Of a stretch of DNA of 64,000 nucleotides, positions 36,005 to 44,904 are shown in pieces. This stretch comes from Candidatus Melainabacteria bacterium (GTDB taxonomy: Bacteria; Cyanobacteriota; Vampirovibrionia; Obscuribacterales; Obscuribacteraceae): assembly GCA_003963305.1 (NCBI GenBank), contig RXJR01000036.1, positions 62,001 to 126,000 on the forward strand, written 5' to 3'. The first letter of the stretch is position 1; the number at the start of each line of letters is the position of its first letter. Below the pieces are notes generated by a model, which searched no databases, was not told the DNA's origin, and saw only the letters and a list, made by a program, of their open reading frames with translations. The translations under genes were made by a program, and so were the position numbers.

Positions 36005-38113
36005 ATGGGAATCTCCCTATTGAGATCGGGTCCCCGCGCACGTACATTTGACCCTGTACCTTCAGCGGAACCAAATACTCTGTTCGATTCAGCATTAACT
36101 GCGAATCCATCGGCGCCAGCCAAGCCTTCCGAAGCTCTTGAGCTTTTAAGGCAGGACATTGCCGCCCATCATGACCAGAAAGCAGGCCAGAGTTATCTGG
36201 GTCAGGCAATCTCTGCCGTTACCAGCATCGGACGACCGGATACATTGACGCCGGTCGAGCAATTGAACGACCAGCTCAAAGAGGCAGTTAGAAAAGGCGA
36301 CACAGAAACGGCCGTTAAGTTGTCGGCGGAAGCACGGGGTCTCGTGACGGCCGACAAACAATCGCTCAATACAGAGCAGATGATCAGCCATTATGGCGCT
36401 GAAATGGTCAAGACTGCCGGTCTCTTCGTTCCAGGCAAGCCTGGCTATGCCATCTCAGGCGCGGCTTACGCCCTCGACCAGGCAAAGCCAAGTGATTCAC
36501 TTTCGAACCAGCTCATCGATGGAAGTCTCGGTCTGACAAAAGGACTGGGCTTGAAAGGCAGCTTCGACTACCTGGGCGCCAAAGACATGGGAATTGCCCT
36601 GAAAGCTGTAAGTCTGGGGGTCTCAGTCCGCGTTCTTGATAGTGCATTAACCAGACAAACTTACACGGGCGCAGATGGCCGTTTTGATCTGGCGGATGGT
36701 TTGACAAAGACTTTCGACACTTCTTTCAACAAAGGCGCTCTGGTATCAGATGTAGTGACTTTCGGCGTTGCGCACAAAGCTCTGGGAGGCATCAATGGTG
36801 TCACTGGTGATGCTCTAAAGAAGAGTCCATTCTGGTCAACAGTGGCAACCGGCGCCGTTTTTGGCGTATCAGCAGGAAGTGTGCAAGAAATCAACCGGCA
36901 GCAGCAATCGGGAGAGAAGTTCGACATACAGAAGATACTTACCTCGGCGGCATTGACTGGTGTCACCGACATGATCGCTGCTGCGCCGGGAGCCAAAATG
37001 ATGAGCAGCATCCAGCGCCAGAGAGCAGTTACTCTAGACGAGACAACCGGCAGAAAAGCGGAAGAAATCGATGGCGCGGAAAGAAGCAAGATCACTCCAA
37101 ACATTCAAAGGAATTTTCCAGAATCCAATTCGCGCGAATTCCAGCTCATCGGCAACGGACGCAACGTAATCGAGCAACTGCGCGCCGCACCAGGTGAGCC
37201 TGTACTAGCCGCAGTGCGCGAAGTCACGGCATCAGGAGTGCTCGGACCGCCCAAAAACCTGGTCATCCAACACGTCGATTCGCAAACTAATGGTTCTGCC
37301 GGTTCGGCCGTCGATGCAATCAAGTGGGGCACATTTCGTGGTGCAGATCTTTTAGCCTCATGTAATCCTGAACTGCTGCCGCAATCGCTTCGTTCGAAAC
37401 ATATCATGCCCACTGCCGAAAGTGTCTATTTGACACAAGATCAAACTGGTCGACTTCGCTTTACGGATTCGGAACCGACTGCGCTCAAGCCAGGAGAATC
37501 ACAACCCGTAAAACTCGACAAACCGATGCAGCAATTCAACGCCGTCGGCACTGTCAGCGACATTATGCGCAATCCAAACCTTCCACAGTATATTGAAAAC
37601 ATCCATGACAAAACAGCAATCGCAAAGGCGATGCTTCACTTCAAGACGCCAGTGCGATACTTCGATAGCGGCGCAGACAATATTACCTTCGAAATGCCAG
37701 ACAGAAGCATCCTCAAGGTTACAGATCGGGGATGGGATCCGAGCTGGGGGAGCCGAGAAATCTGGACAAAGAACGGTCCAAAACTGACAGATGCACTCAT
37801 TTTGCGCAAACCGCAGACAATCGAGTTACCGGATACTTCGGTGACTTACTTCGTTCAAAAGCGATTGGTCAGCCCGGTCACTACAGCGCAATTGCGTTCG
37901 TTTGACCGACTGATTGAAGAAGACGGCACTTTCAAATTCTGGGACAATGACTTCGGCGAACACGGTCGCAGGCAAGTGGGAATGGATCCCCAAACTCATG
38001 AATTGTTCTTAATTGACTATGATGCAATGCGGCTGCCACATCAGGTTCCGAAATACGCAGCAGAGTCGCAGGAAACTCTCATCGATCGTATTTTAGATCG
38101 CTACGACGAATAA
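36005..38113 (+). CDS. Large modular protein with a possible kinase-like C-terminus
   Basis: About 702 residues from the ATG at 36005; an upstream in-frame ATG at 35912 would overlap the region of the GATATC motif and is less likely. Residues 1-120 are polar. Residues about 125-340 are Ala/Gly-rich with hydrophobic stretches (GLFVPGKPGYAISGAAYAL, SDVVTFGVAHKALGG). The C-terminal 130 residues read like a degraded kinase-type fold: ILKVTD (Lys571, possible ATP-binding), then FGEHGRRQVGMD (His653) and LFLIDYDAM (Asp671), the spacing seen in small-molecule and HipA-like kinases. No signal peptide. The layout (Ala/Gly-rich front, enzyme-like end) recalls the gene at 58718. Function is unknown; the kinase idea is inference. 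Confidence 0.75.
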   Translation: MGISLLRSGPRARTFDPVPSAEPNTLFDSALTANPSAPAKPSEALELLRQDIAAHHDQKAGQSYLGQAISAVTSIGRPDTLTPVEQLNDQLKEAVRKGDTETAVKLSAEARGLVTADKQSLNTEQMISHYGAEMVKTAGLFVPGKPGYAISGAAYALDQAKPSDSLSNQLIDGSLGLTKGLGLKGSFDYLGAKDMGIALKAVSLGVSVRVLDSALTRQTYTGADGRFDLADGLTKTFDTSFNKGALVSDVVTFGVAHKALGGINGVTGDALKKSPFWSTVATGAVFGVSAGSVQEINRQQQSGEKFDIQKILTSAALTGVTDMIAAAPGAKMMSSIQRQRAVTLDETTGRKAEEIDGAERSKITPNIQRNFPESNSREFQLIGNGRNVIEQLRAAPGEPVLAAVREVTASGVLGPPKNLVIQHVDSQTNGSAGSAVDAIKWGTFRGADLLASCNPELLPQSLRSKHIMPTAESVYLTQDQTGRLRFTDSEPTALKPGESQPVKLDKPMQQFNAVGTVSDIMRNPNLPQYIENIHDKTAIAKAMLHFKTPVRYFDSGADNITFEMPDRSILKVTDRGWDPSWGSREIWTKNGPKLTDALILRKPQTIELPDTSVTYFVQKRLVSPVTTAQLRSFDRLIEEDGTFKFWDNDFGEHGRRQVGMDPQTHELFLIDYDAMRLPHQVPKYAAESQETLIDRILDRYDE

Positions 38114-38157
38114 TGAATTGGCTGGACACAAAACTCTCCAAAAGAAATTGACACGGC

Positions 38158-38940
38158 ATGGATTGGCAAGAGAATTCGAAATTCTGGAATGAAAATGCCG
38201 AGGTCTGGACATACCTGGCCAGGCGAGGGCGCGACGTTACCAGAGACAATCTCAACACACCCGCATTTTTAGCCATGTTGCCCGATGTGAGCGGACTACG
38301 GGGATTAGACATGGGTTGCGGCGAAGCCAACAACACTCGACTTGTAGCCCAGCGCGGCGCCACCATGGCCGGTATCGATTCATCTGAGGTATTTATACAA
38401 CATTGCATCGAAGCAGAAAAGGAAAACCCACTGGGAATCCAATTCAGTATCGCCAGTGGTGACCAATTGCCATTTGAAGATAATTGTTTCGACTTCGTCA
38501 TGGCGACAATGTTTCTAATGGATGTTCCTGAGCCGCTAAAATGCATTCGCGAAGCTTTTCGGGTGCTCAAGAGTGGTGGCTTTTTCCAGTTTTCGATCAC
38601 ACATCCTTGCTTTCAAACGCGTCGCTGGCAGTGGGTTAAGGAGAACACGAAGAAAGTCGGCGTTGTTTGCGGTGACTATTTCCAGGGAGTTCAAGGAGAA
38701 ATTCATACCTGGACGTTTACACATTCATCCGAAATCGAGAAACGGGAATTAGCAGATTTCAAAGTTCCGACTTACTACTTTACTCTCAGCGATTGGCTCA
38801 ACTGGCTGATTGAGACCGGTTTCACCATGGAGAGATTTCTTGAGCCTACTGTAGATGCAGACACAATTGCCAAGTTTCCCGGTCTAGACGGGTGGGACAA
38901 AATAGCAGGATACCTGCATGTTCGTTGCCGGAAGCCATAA
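38158..38940 (+). CDS. Class I SAM-dependent methyltransferase
   Basis: 260 residues. Motif I is LRGLDMGCGEANNTRLVAQRG (SAM-binding, about 45-65), followed by MAGIDSSEVF (motif II acid Asp) and the LPFEDNCFDFVMATMFLMD segment typical of UbiE/Methyltransf_11 members. Its C-terminal half has LSDWLNWLIETGF, as in small-molecule methyltransferases. The substrate is unknown. ATG start, 45 bp after the preceding gene on the same strand; only 4 bp from the 3' end of the convergent gene. Confidence 0.9.
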   Translation: MDWQENSKFWNENAEVWTYLARRGRDVTRDNLNTPAFLAMLPDVSGLRGLDMGCGEANNTRLVAQRGATMAGIDSSEVFIQHCIEAEKENPLGIQFSIASGDQLPFEDNCFDFVMATMFLMDVPEPLKCIREAFRVLKSGGFFQFSITHPCFQTRRWQWVKENTKKVGVVCGDYFQGVQGEIHTWTFTHSSEIEKRELADFKVPTYYFTLSDWLNWLIETGFTMERFLEPTVDADTIAKFPGLDGWDKIAGYLHVRCRKP

Positions 38941-38944
38941 CCTT

Positions 38945-39754
38945 TTACTTGCTCGCCTTCAACATAAGAGCGCTCTCTTTTGTTTTACCGGCAGCTTTCA
39001 AAATGGTGCTGTAGTCCTTCAAAACTGGCTTCCAGTAGGTCTCAGGCAGTGCAATTCGATCAACAGACCAGGCCTCGATCCACTTTCCGGGGGCAGTCGT
39101 TTTATCACCTTCCAGGCCTTCTAAATAACAAAGTTCCTGACTGGCATCCAGACAGAGCTGCAAACGCTGAGCCGCCTGTTGTGGCTTATGAGCGGCTAAA
39201 AGTGCAAACGCCTGTTTGCGCCCACCATCAAGAATTGCTTTGACGTTTTCGACAGTTATGTAGTTGTCCGGATAAAAAATTGCGTGCTCTTCATTGGCAA
39301 AAGCTTCGAGTTGCGCATGAGTGCCGGTCAGAGCAATCTTCGTGAGCTGATCGACCTGCTCCTGAGAATCGTCCCCATCCTTTTTCCCCACAAAGACTAC
39401 TTTGGAGCCATCCCAGGTAAAAGTTTGTCTGGTGTAGGCAGCGCTTCCGGGATACTGAGAGATTACATCGATGCGCCCATTGCGACCAATAACGTCTGTT
39501 TTCGCTTCATTGATTTGCACCTTGAGAGGCATCGGCTTCTTCCAGACAACTTTTTCACCATTAAGACCTTCGAGCCATGCTTTCTGAGGAGCATCGCCAA
39601 CAGCATCTGCAAAATAAACACTGAGCTTGTGAGCCCCATTCTTCTTAAGCGAGTTCGCTGTAATGACATCAGAGGTAGTATCAGCCAACGCGGGCATCTC
39701 TGCGCCCGCTGCACAAACAAATAGAATAGAGAGAAACGCCAATTTCGTCTTCAA
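38945..39754 (-). CDS. Secreted protein of unknown function
   Basis: About 269 residues from the TTG at 39754, which has GAGG 8 bases upstream and gives a clean signal peptide (MKTKLAFLSILFVCAAGA, cut near ALA-DT); an ATG at 39784 would add ten residues and spoil it. The mature part has a beta-rich N-half (KLSVYFADAVG, KVQINEAKTDVIGRNGRIDV, FTWDGSKVVFVG) and a helical C-half with a TPR-like stretch (AAHKPQQAAQRLQLCLDAS). No family is recognised. Confidence 0.75.
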   Translation of the reverse strand: MKTKLAFLSILFVCAAGAEMPALADTTSDVITANSLKKNGAHKLSVYFADAVGDAPQKAWLEGLNGEKVVWKKPMPLKVQINEAKTDVIGRNGRIDVISQYPGSAAYTRQTFTWDGSKVVFVGKKDGDDSQEQVDQLTKIALTGTHAQLEAFANEEHAIFYPDNYITVENVKAILDGGRKQAFALLAAHKPQQAAQRLQLCLDASQELCYLEGLEGDKTTAPGKWIEAWSVDRIALPETYWKPVLKDYSTILKAAGKTKESALMLKASK

Positions 39755-39876
39755 GACAATAACCTCAAATTTGCGACCGAACATATAACGCCAGGCATTT
39801 GAAAAATAGAAGTAGCGATTGCCGTCTAATCAACAGTTAATCCACTGTCGTCTTTTTCGGTTCACGGTTCAATTGG

Positions 39877-41391
39877 CTACTTGGTAATTGCTGCGGCGTT
39901 CTTTGAAAGAATTGCGTCAGCGCACTGACGAATGTGATTGGCCGATTCCTGACGATGCGTTTCTTCCAGGAGTTTGGCATAACACTCGAGCATTTGTCCG
40001 ACCACAGTGGCCTCAGCGCCAAGAGCCTTGGTTTGTCCGTCGATAGCGCGCAGGTAATAAATCTCCGACTCGTCATACTTTTGCTTGCGTCGCAAAATTT
40101 CAGCAAGATAGAAAAAGCATGTAGCGATGTCTGTGTCGACGACGGCGTGAGACGGCTCCAGCAGTCCGATCAAACGCTTGAGCAGAAGTTCGGCGGCGGA
40201 ATAATTATTCTCGAGATAACGAGACTGCGCCAAATTTTTCAGGCAAATCAACAACTCCTGATTATTCTGAGGAGACTCACTCTGACGTATCGACAGCAGC
40301 CGTTCCCAGAGTACTGAAGCCTGCGCATACTGACTGGCATGAGAATAATGGTGAGCCAGTTTTTGCAACGTCACTGCATTATCCGGATGCGACGGAGGCA
40401 AACGTTTCTCATAAATGGCCAGGGCGTCCTTGTAGAGTTCCTCAGCCTTATCCGGCTCGCCGTCAGCTTCATGCACGTCGGCTAGTTCTACCATCGTTAC
40501 TGCGACAACAGGATGGCGCTCGCCGAGGATGCGTGTCTTTATCGACAGGATACGTTTGTAGAGGTTCTTCGCCTCTGAGTATTTTTCTCTAGCCGCGTTG
40601 AATTTAGCCAGGCTGGACATGCGTTGCAATACTTCCGCATCGCTAGGTTCGATAGATTTTTCTTCCAGCTCGAGCAGTCTCAATTCCAAATTGGCCACAG
40701 CTTTCTTATCATTCAGCTCGGTGCAAACTTGCATGAGATTGCGGATAACTTCGCTCAACTCAGCGCTGTTTTTGCCCAGACTACCCTCCAGAATCGCCAG
40801 TGCTTGTTCCCACAAGAAGCGCGACTGCTGGTACTTTCCCTGGTCCTGGTAAAGTTTGGCCAGATTGCTGAGACCGATTCCAACCTCGGAATGTTTAAAG
40901 CCAACTGCTTTCTCTAAAATTATCAAAGAGCGCTTATACGCTTTCTCAGCCTCTTCATATTGTTTCTGACCGGCATAGACAAGCCCCAAATTGGCCAGGC
41001 TGGCTGCCACCTCAGGGTGCTCAGCACCAAGCGCATACATATAAACGTTGTGCAGGCGCTTGCAAAGCGGTTCCGCCTCGGCGTAACGCTCCTGAAAGAA
41101 ATAAAGTGCCGATAGATTATTCAAACTGGCAACGATGTCTTCATGCAGGCTCGGCAACAGCCGCTCTCGAATCGTCAGAGAGCGGTCGTAAAGAGGTTCC
41201 GCCTTATCGTACTTGCCCTGCTCAAAATAAATCTCAGCCAGATTGTCCAGGACATTTGCGATTTCGAGCTCATCGCCAGTGTCTTCGACCTCTCTCAGAG
41301 CAGCATGCATGAAGTTCTCGGCCTCACTGTAGCGCCCCTCTTGGAACGCTTCAGCGCCTAGTTCCGCAAAACTTTTCTGGCTGTCATTCAT
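39877..41391 (-). CDS. TPR protein, kinesin-light-chain type
   Basis: 504 residues made of about ten TPR repeats of the TPR_10/TPR_12 kind with 42-residue spacing: AEPLYDRSLTIRERLLP, AEKAYKRSLIILEKAVG, AKNLYKRILSIKTRILG, AEELYKDALAIYEKRLP. No signal peptide, so probably cytoplasmic, and no enzymatic domain. Such arrays bind peptides or assemble complexes. ATG start. The partner is unknown; it is divergent from the hybrid kinase gene (260 bp between). Confidence 0.9.
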   Translation of the reverse strand: MNDSQKSFAELGAEAFQEGRYSEAENFMHAALREVEDTGDELEIANVLDNLAEIYFEQGKYDKAEPLYDRSLTIRERLLPSLHEDIVASLNNLSALYFFQERYAEAEPLCKRLHNVYMYALGAEHPEVAASLANLGLVYAGQKQYEEAEKAYKRSLIILEKAVGFKHSEVGIGLSNLAKLYQDQGKYQQSRFLWEQALAILEGSLGKNSAELSEVIRNLMQVCTELNDKKAVANLELRLLELEEKSIEPSDAEVLQRMSSLAKFNAAREKYSEAKNLYKRILSIKTRILGERHPVVAVTMVELADVHEADGEPDKAEELYKDALAIYEKRLPPSHPDNAVTLQKLAHHYSHASQYAQASVLWERLLSIRQSESPQNNQELLICLKNLAQSRYLENNYSAAELLLKRLIGLLEPSHAVVDTDIATCFFYLAEILRRKQKYDESEIYYLRAIDGQTKALGAEATVVGQMLECYAKLLEETHRQESANHIRQCADAILSKNAAAITK

Positions 41392-41651
41392 ATGTTGTTG
41401 TCTAAACGGCGGAAAGATAATTGATAACTGCCCATTTAACGGCTCGAAGTATCTTAATTTTGGGGGTTCTGAGGAGAGTTATTTTAGGGCAAATTCGGGG
41501 CATGAGCATTGTGACGCGAACCAAATTATCACGAAGAATCGAAAGATTCTGACAGGCTTACTAATTGAAAGCAATCATATCTTCGTTATCCAGGTGCTCA
41601 CGGCGCCTCCCCTTACCCATCGAACGAAGAATTGAATGAGAGCAGCAGGCG

Positions 41652-44099
41652 ATGAGCACCGCTATTAACGTACTAATCATCGACCACAATCCCGATGACG
41701 CACGGGTGCTACAGCAGCTTTTAAACAGCAGCGAAGTAGGCAAATTTGTCGTCGAGTGCATCCACAACCTTCAAGACGGACTGCAGCGCTTGAAGAAAGG
41801 CGGCGTGGACGTGCTCTTGCTTGATTTATCCATGCACGAAAGCCAGGGCCTGAATACATTTTTGACGGTGCGCAAAGAGACCGATAATATTCCCATTGTC
41901 GTGCTCACAGGACTCGATGAGCATGCTGTCGCTTTAGAAGCCGTCAAACTGGGCGCTCAAGACTACCTGGTTAAGCGAGATCTCAACTCCAACTGGCTCA
42001 GCCGAGCGCTGCTTTATTCGATTGAACGATTCACCGCCAACACTGAAATCAAGAAGCTGAATGAAGAGCTCGTAAAAGCTCGTGACGAAGCCCTGGCAGC
42101 GGCACGATTCAAAGCCGAATTTCTAGCCAATATGAGCCACGAAATTCGAACCCCCATGAACGCTGTCATCGGCATGAGCGACTTGTTACGGCGCACCAGC
42201 TTGAACGCCGAGCAAAGCAAGTTTGTCGAGGTGATTAAAAGTGCGGGGGGTGCACTGCTCAATGTCGTCAACGACATTTTGCTCTTCTCGAAGATGGAAG
42301 CAGGACGATTTCCCCTCGAAAGCACTGAAGTGAACGTACTCGAGTTAATCGAGGGAGTAGCCGAAATCCTTGGCGGACCGGCGCGTCTCAAAGATATTTC
42401 CTTGATTACCTTTGTCGAACCGACAGTTTCAAAAGTAATCATAGGAGACCCGACCAGACTGCGGCAGATCCTGCTCAATCTTGGCAGCAATGCCGTGAAA
42501 TTCACAGACCACGGCTATGTTCTGATCAGTGTCTACAATGAACCAAATGCGGAAAACACACTCAGATTCGCCATTGAAGACAGCGGCTCAGGGCTCGCAC
42601 CCGACACCATGCAAAAATTATTCAAGCCGTTTTCTCAGGGCATGGATAAAGCCGCCACTACAAATGGTGGCACTGGATTAGGGTTGGCGATTTCGAAGCT
42701 GATGGTCGAACTGATGGGTGGGGAAATTGGAGTAACCAGCGCCAAGGGCAAGGGCTCGACATTCTGGTTCAAGCTACCGGTCACTTTGAGCGAAAATCAA
42801 CCCAAAGAAACCTTCAATCCAACTGGCCGGATTCTTGCCGTTAACTTCACGCATAGGGAATTGGAGCATCTGCGAAAATTCACCACACATTACGGTATGG
42901 GATTTGGCAGCGCCGCAGATGCAAAAGAAGCAATCTTGGAAGTCGAGCGCGCTCGAAAGAACGGCAGCATCTACGATTTTGCACTGATCAATGTTGATCC
43001 GAACAATCTCGATCGAACCACTGTGCCTTCAGACCTGGCAAAACTCGTCAATCAGCTCGAACTCTTCGGCATATTGCTAACCAACTTCGACCAGGCCGCC
43101 CTCGGCGAAGATGCACTGAAAGCCGGATTCTCCGCCTATTTAACTCGCCCACTCAAACAAACACAGTTGCTTCAATGCCTCGATGATCTTTCAAACGGCA
43201 AAAAGCTCTCACCGTTCAGCCGCGGACCGGGAGATGGAAAGAAGGAGCAGTCACTCGACCCGACATTGAGAGTTCTTATCGTCGAAGACAATCCTATAAA
43301 TCAAGAAGTCGCCAATCTACAATTGAAGAAGTTGGGTCTGTCAGCGTTGATTTGCAGCAACGGAAAAGAAGCGGTGGATCTCGTCAAGAAACAAGAATTC
43401 GACGTTATTCTCATGGACTGTCAAATGCCTGTCATGGATGGATTTGAAGCAACTCGTCAGATCCGTGCCCTCGGTGATCAGTTGAAGACTACACCGATCA
43501 TCCTTGCCATGACAGCAAATGCTATGGAGGGCGACCGAGAAGAGTGCCTGGCCATGGGAATGGACGAATACGTAGCCAAACCAGTGACAATCGATGGACT
43601 GCTACATCTACTCAGCAAACTGCTTCCAGATCGACTGGTTGACTTCAAGACGCACGACATACGTTTCCAACTGGAACGCTCGTCCCGCAGTACCAATCTA
43701 ATCTCTGAAGACGCCACAAAAGTGCCGCAGCCGTCAGCACAATCAAGCGAAAAAGCACTCGACACTGAAATGCTTACAGCCAATTTTGGCTGGGAAAGCG
43801 CATGCAGACTGCTGACAATGTTTGCAGAAGGAACACCGGCAATCTTAGACAAGCTTGACAAGGCTATAGCAGCGGCCGACAGCGCCCAGGCAAAAGCCAA
43901 CTCACACGAGTTGAAAGGCTATTGCTCGACCATTTCAATGCATGAGATGGCAACACTGAGTAAACAGATTGGAGATGAAACACGCGCCCAAAATTGGTCG
44001 GAAGCGCGTAAACTTTTCGAGAAACTAGTAGCTGCATTTGATAAAGTTCGTCAAGAAATTGAATCTACTATCATGATTTCTACCACTTCAAACACATGA
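41652..44099 (+). CDS. Hybrid histidine kinase with receivers and Hpt domain
   Basis: 815 residues, soluble. In order: receiver (about 5-125, phospho-Asp58 in LLLDLSMHES), a short coil, HisKA with His163 in NMSHEIRTPMNAVIGMS, HATPase_c (LGSNAVKFTD, EDSGSGLA, GGTGLGLAIS), a receiver-like domain without clear phospho-Asp (about 394-510), an intact receiver (about 535-655, Asp589 in LMDCQMPVMDG), and an Hpt domain with His752 in SHELKGYCST. A complete phosphorelay in one chain; input comes through the N-terminal receiver, so another kinase may feed it. Seven bases before the response regulator gene at 44107, its likely target. Confidence 0.95.
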   Translation: MSTAINVLIIDHNPDDARVLQQLLNSSEVGKFVVECIHNLQDGLQRLKKGGVDVLLLDLSMHESQGLNTFLTVRKETDNIPIVVLTGLDEHAVALEAVKLGAQDYLVKRDLNSNWLSRALLYSIERFTANTEIKKLNEELVKARDEALAAARFKAEFLANMSHEIRTPMNAVIGMSDLLRRTSLNAEQSKFVEVIKSAGGALLNVVNDILLFSKMEAGRFPLESTEVNVLELIEGVAEILGGPARLKDISLITFVEPTVSKVIIGDPTRLRQILLNLGSNAVKFTDHGYVLISVYNEPNAENTLRFAIEDSGSGLAPDTMQKLFKPFSQGMDKAATTNGGTGLGLAISKLMVELMGGEIGVTSAKGKGSTFWFKLPVTLSENQPKETFNPTGRILAVNFTHRELEHLRKFTTHYGMGFGSAADAKEAILEVERARKNGSIYDFALINVDPNNLDRTTVPSDLAKLVNQLELFGILLTNFDQAALGEDALKAGFSAYLTRPLKQTQLLQCLDDLSNGKKLSPFSRGPGDGKKEQSLDPTLRVLIVEDNPINQEVANLQLKKLGLSALICSNGKEAVDLVKKQEFDVILMDCQMPVMDGFEATRQIRALGDQLKTTPIILAMTANAMEGDREECLAMGMDEYVAKPVTIDGLLHLLSKLLPDRLVDFKTHDIRFQLERSSRSTNLISEDATKVPQPSAQSSEKALDTEMLTANFGWESACRLLTMFAEGTPAILDKLDKAIAAADSAQAKANSHELKGYCSTISMHEMATLSKQIGDETRAQNWSEARKLFEKLVAAFDKVRQEIESTIMISTTSNT

Positions 44100-44106
44100 G
44101 GCACTG

Positions 44107-44739
44107 ATGTCTGACGACACTATTTCTATATACCTGGTCGAAGACAACGAACTGATTCGTTCAGCTGTGTCAGTTGCCCTCAATGGAATCAGCGGTTTCA
44201 AAGTCGTCGGCGAAGCAGCCGACGGAGCCACCGCCATCGACCAGATACTGGCCAGCCCGCCTGATTTGGCTCTGGTCGATATTGGATTGCCCAAAGTGGA
44301 CGGCATCGAAGTGACGAAGACAGTTAAACAGAAACTGCCATCATTGAAAGCAATAATGCTCACTTCACATGATTCAGACGAAGATATGTTCGCGTCATTT
44401 CAAGCCGGTGCAAACGGATACATAATCAAGGATGGTTTCAGCAAAGCAAAACTTGAGGTAGCAATTCGCACTGTCAACTCAGGCAGTTCATGGCTAGACC
44501 CGCTGATCGCTCAGCGCGTTTTGCAAGTAGCAGAAAATGCCGACAAACTGAATTTGACTCGCAACGAAAAATCGTATTTAGAGAAGGTCGCACACGGCGA
44601 TTTGAAAGAGAATCGAGCCGCTACAGACCAGGCGCAGGCCCTGAAGGAACTTGCAGACGATCACATGGACGAAGCCTGGGATTCATTTATGAATCGGCTG
44701 ATGGGCTTTAAACAAAGCACAAACGAAGAGATGAATTAG
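44107..44739 (+). CDS. Response regulator without a DNA-binding domain
   Basis: 210 residues. A normal receiver (1-120): acid pair in LVEDNELIRSA, phospho-Asp58 in LALVDIGLPKVDG, Lys in YIIKDGF. Its length and first half match NarL/LuxR regulators, but the C-terminal 60 residues (LTRNEKSYLEKVAHGDLKEN, then acidic helices) lack the LuxR-type helix-turn-helix: after LTRNEKSYLEKVAHG, which mimics the start of that domain, the recognition helix is missing. It may signal through protein contacts instead. Downstream of the hybrid kinase by 7 bp, surely one operon. Confidence 0.92.
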   Translation: MSDDTISIYLVEDNELIRSAVSVALNGISGFKVVGEAADGATAIDQILASPPDLALVDIGLPKVDGIEVTKTVKQKLPSLKAIMLTSHDSDEDMFASFQAGANGYIIKDGFSKAKLEVAIRTVNSGSSWLDPLIAQRVLQVAENADKLNLTRNEKSYLEKVAHGDLKENRAATDQAQALKELADDHMDEAWDSFMNRLMGFKQSTNEEMN

Positions 44740-44771
44740 CCAACCCCTATCGCGAGCTGGATTAACTTGGT

Positions 44772-44795
44772 CAAAGTCTGCTCGATTGGACTTTG
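44772..44795 (+). terminator. Possible weak terminator after the response regulator
   Basis: CAAAGTC and GACTTTG arms (7 bases, 10-base loop). A T-run (CTTTTTG) comes only 12 bases after the stem, so it may or may not terminate. Located 33 bases after the stop codon. Confidence 0.3.
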
Positions 44796-44904
44796 CAGTT
44801 AATTTCGCTTTTTGACACCAGGATGTAAAGGTACACAAAGGCCACATTTGGAAATTACTCTCGTTTCATGCTCGAGACGATGGCGCTCGCTGGAGGATTT
44901 TTAA

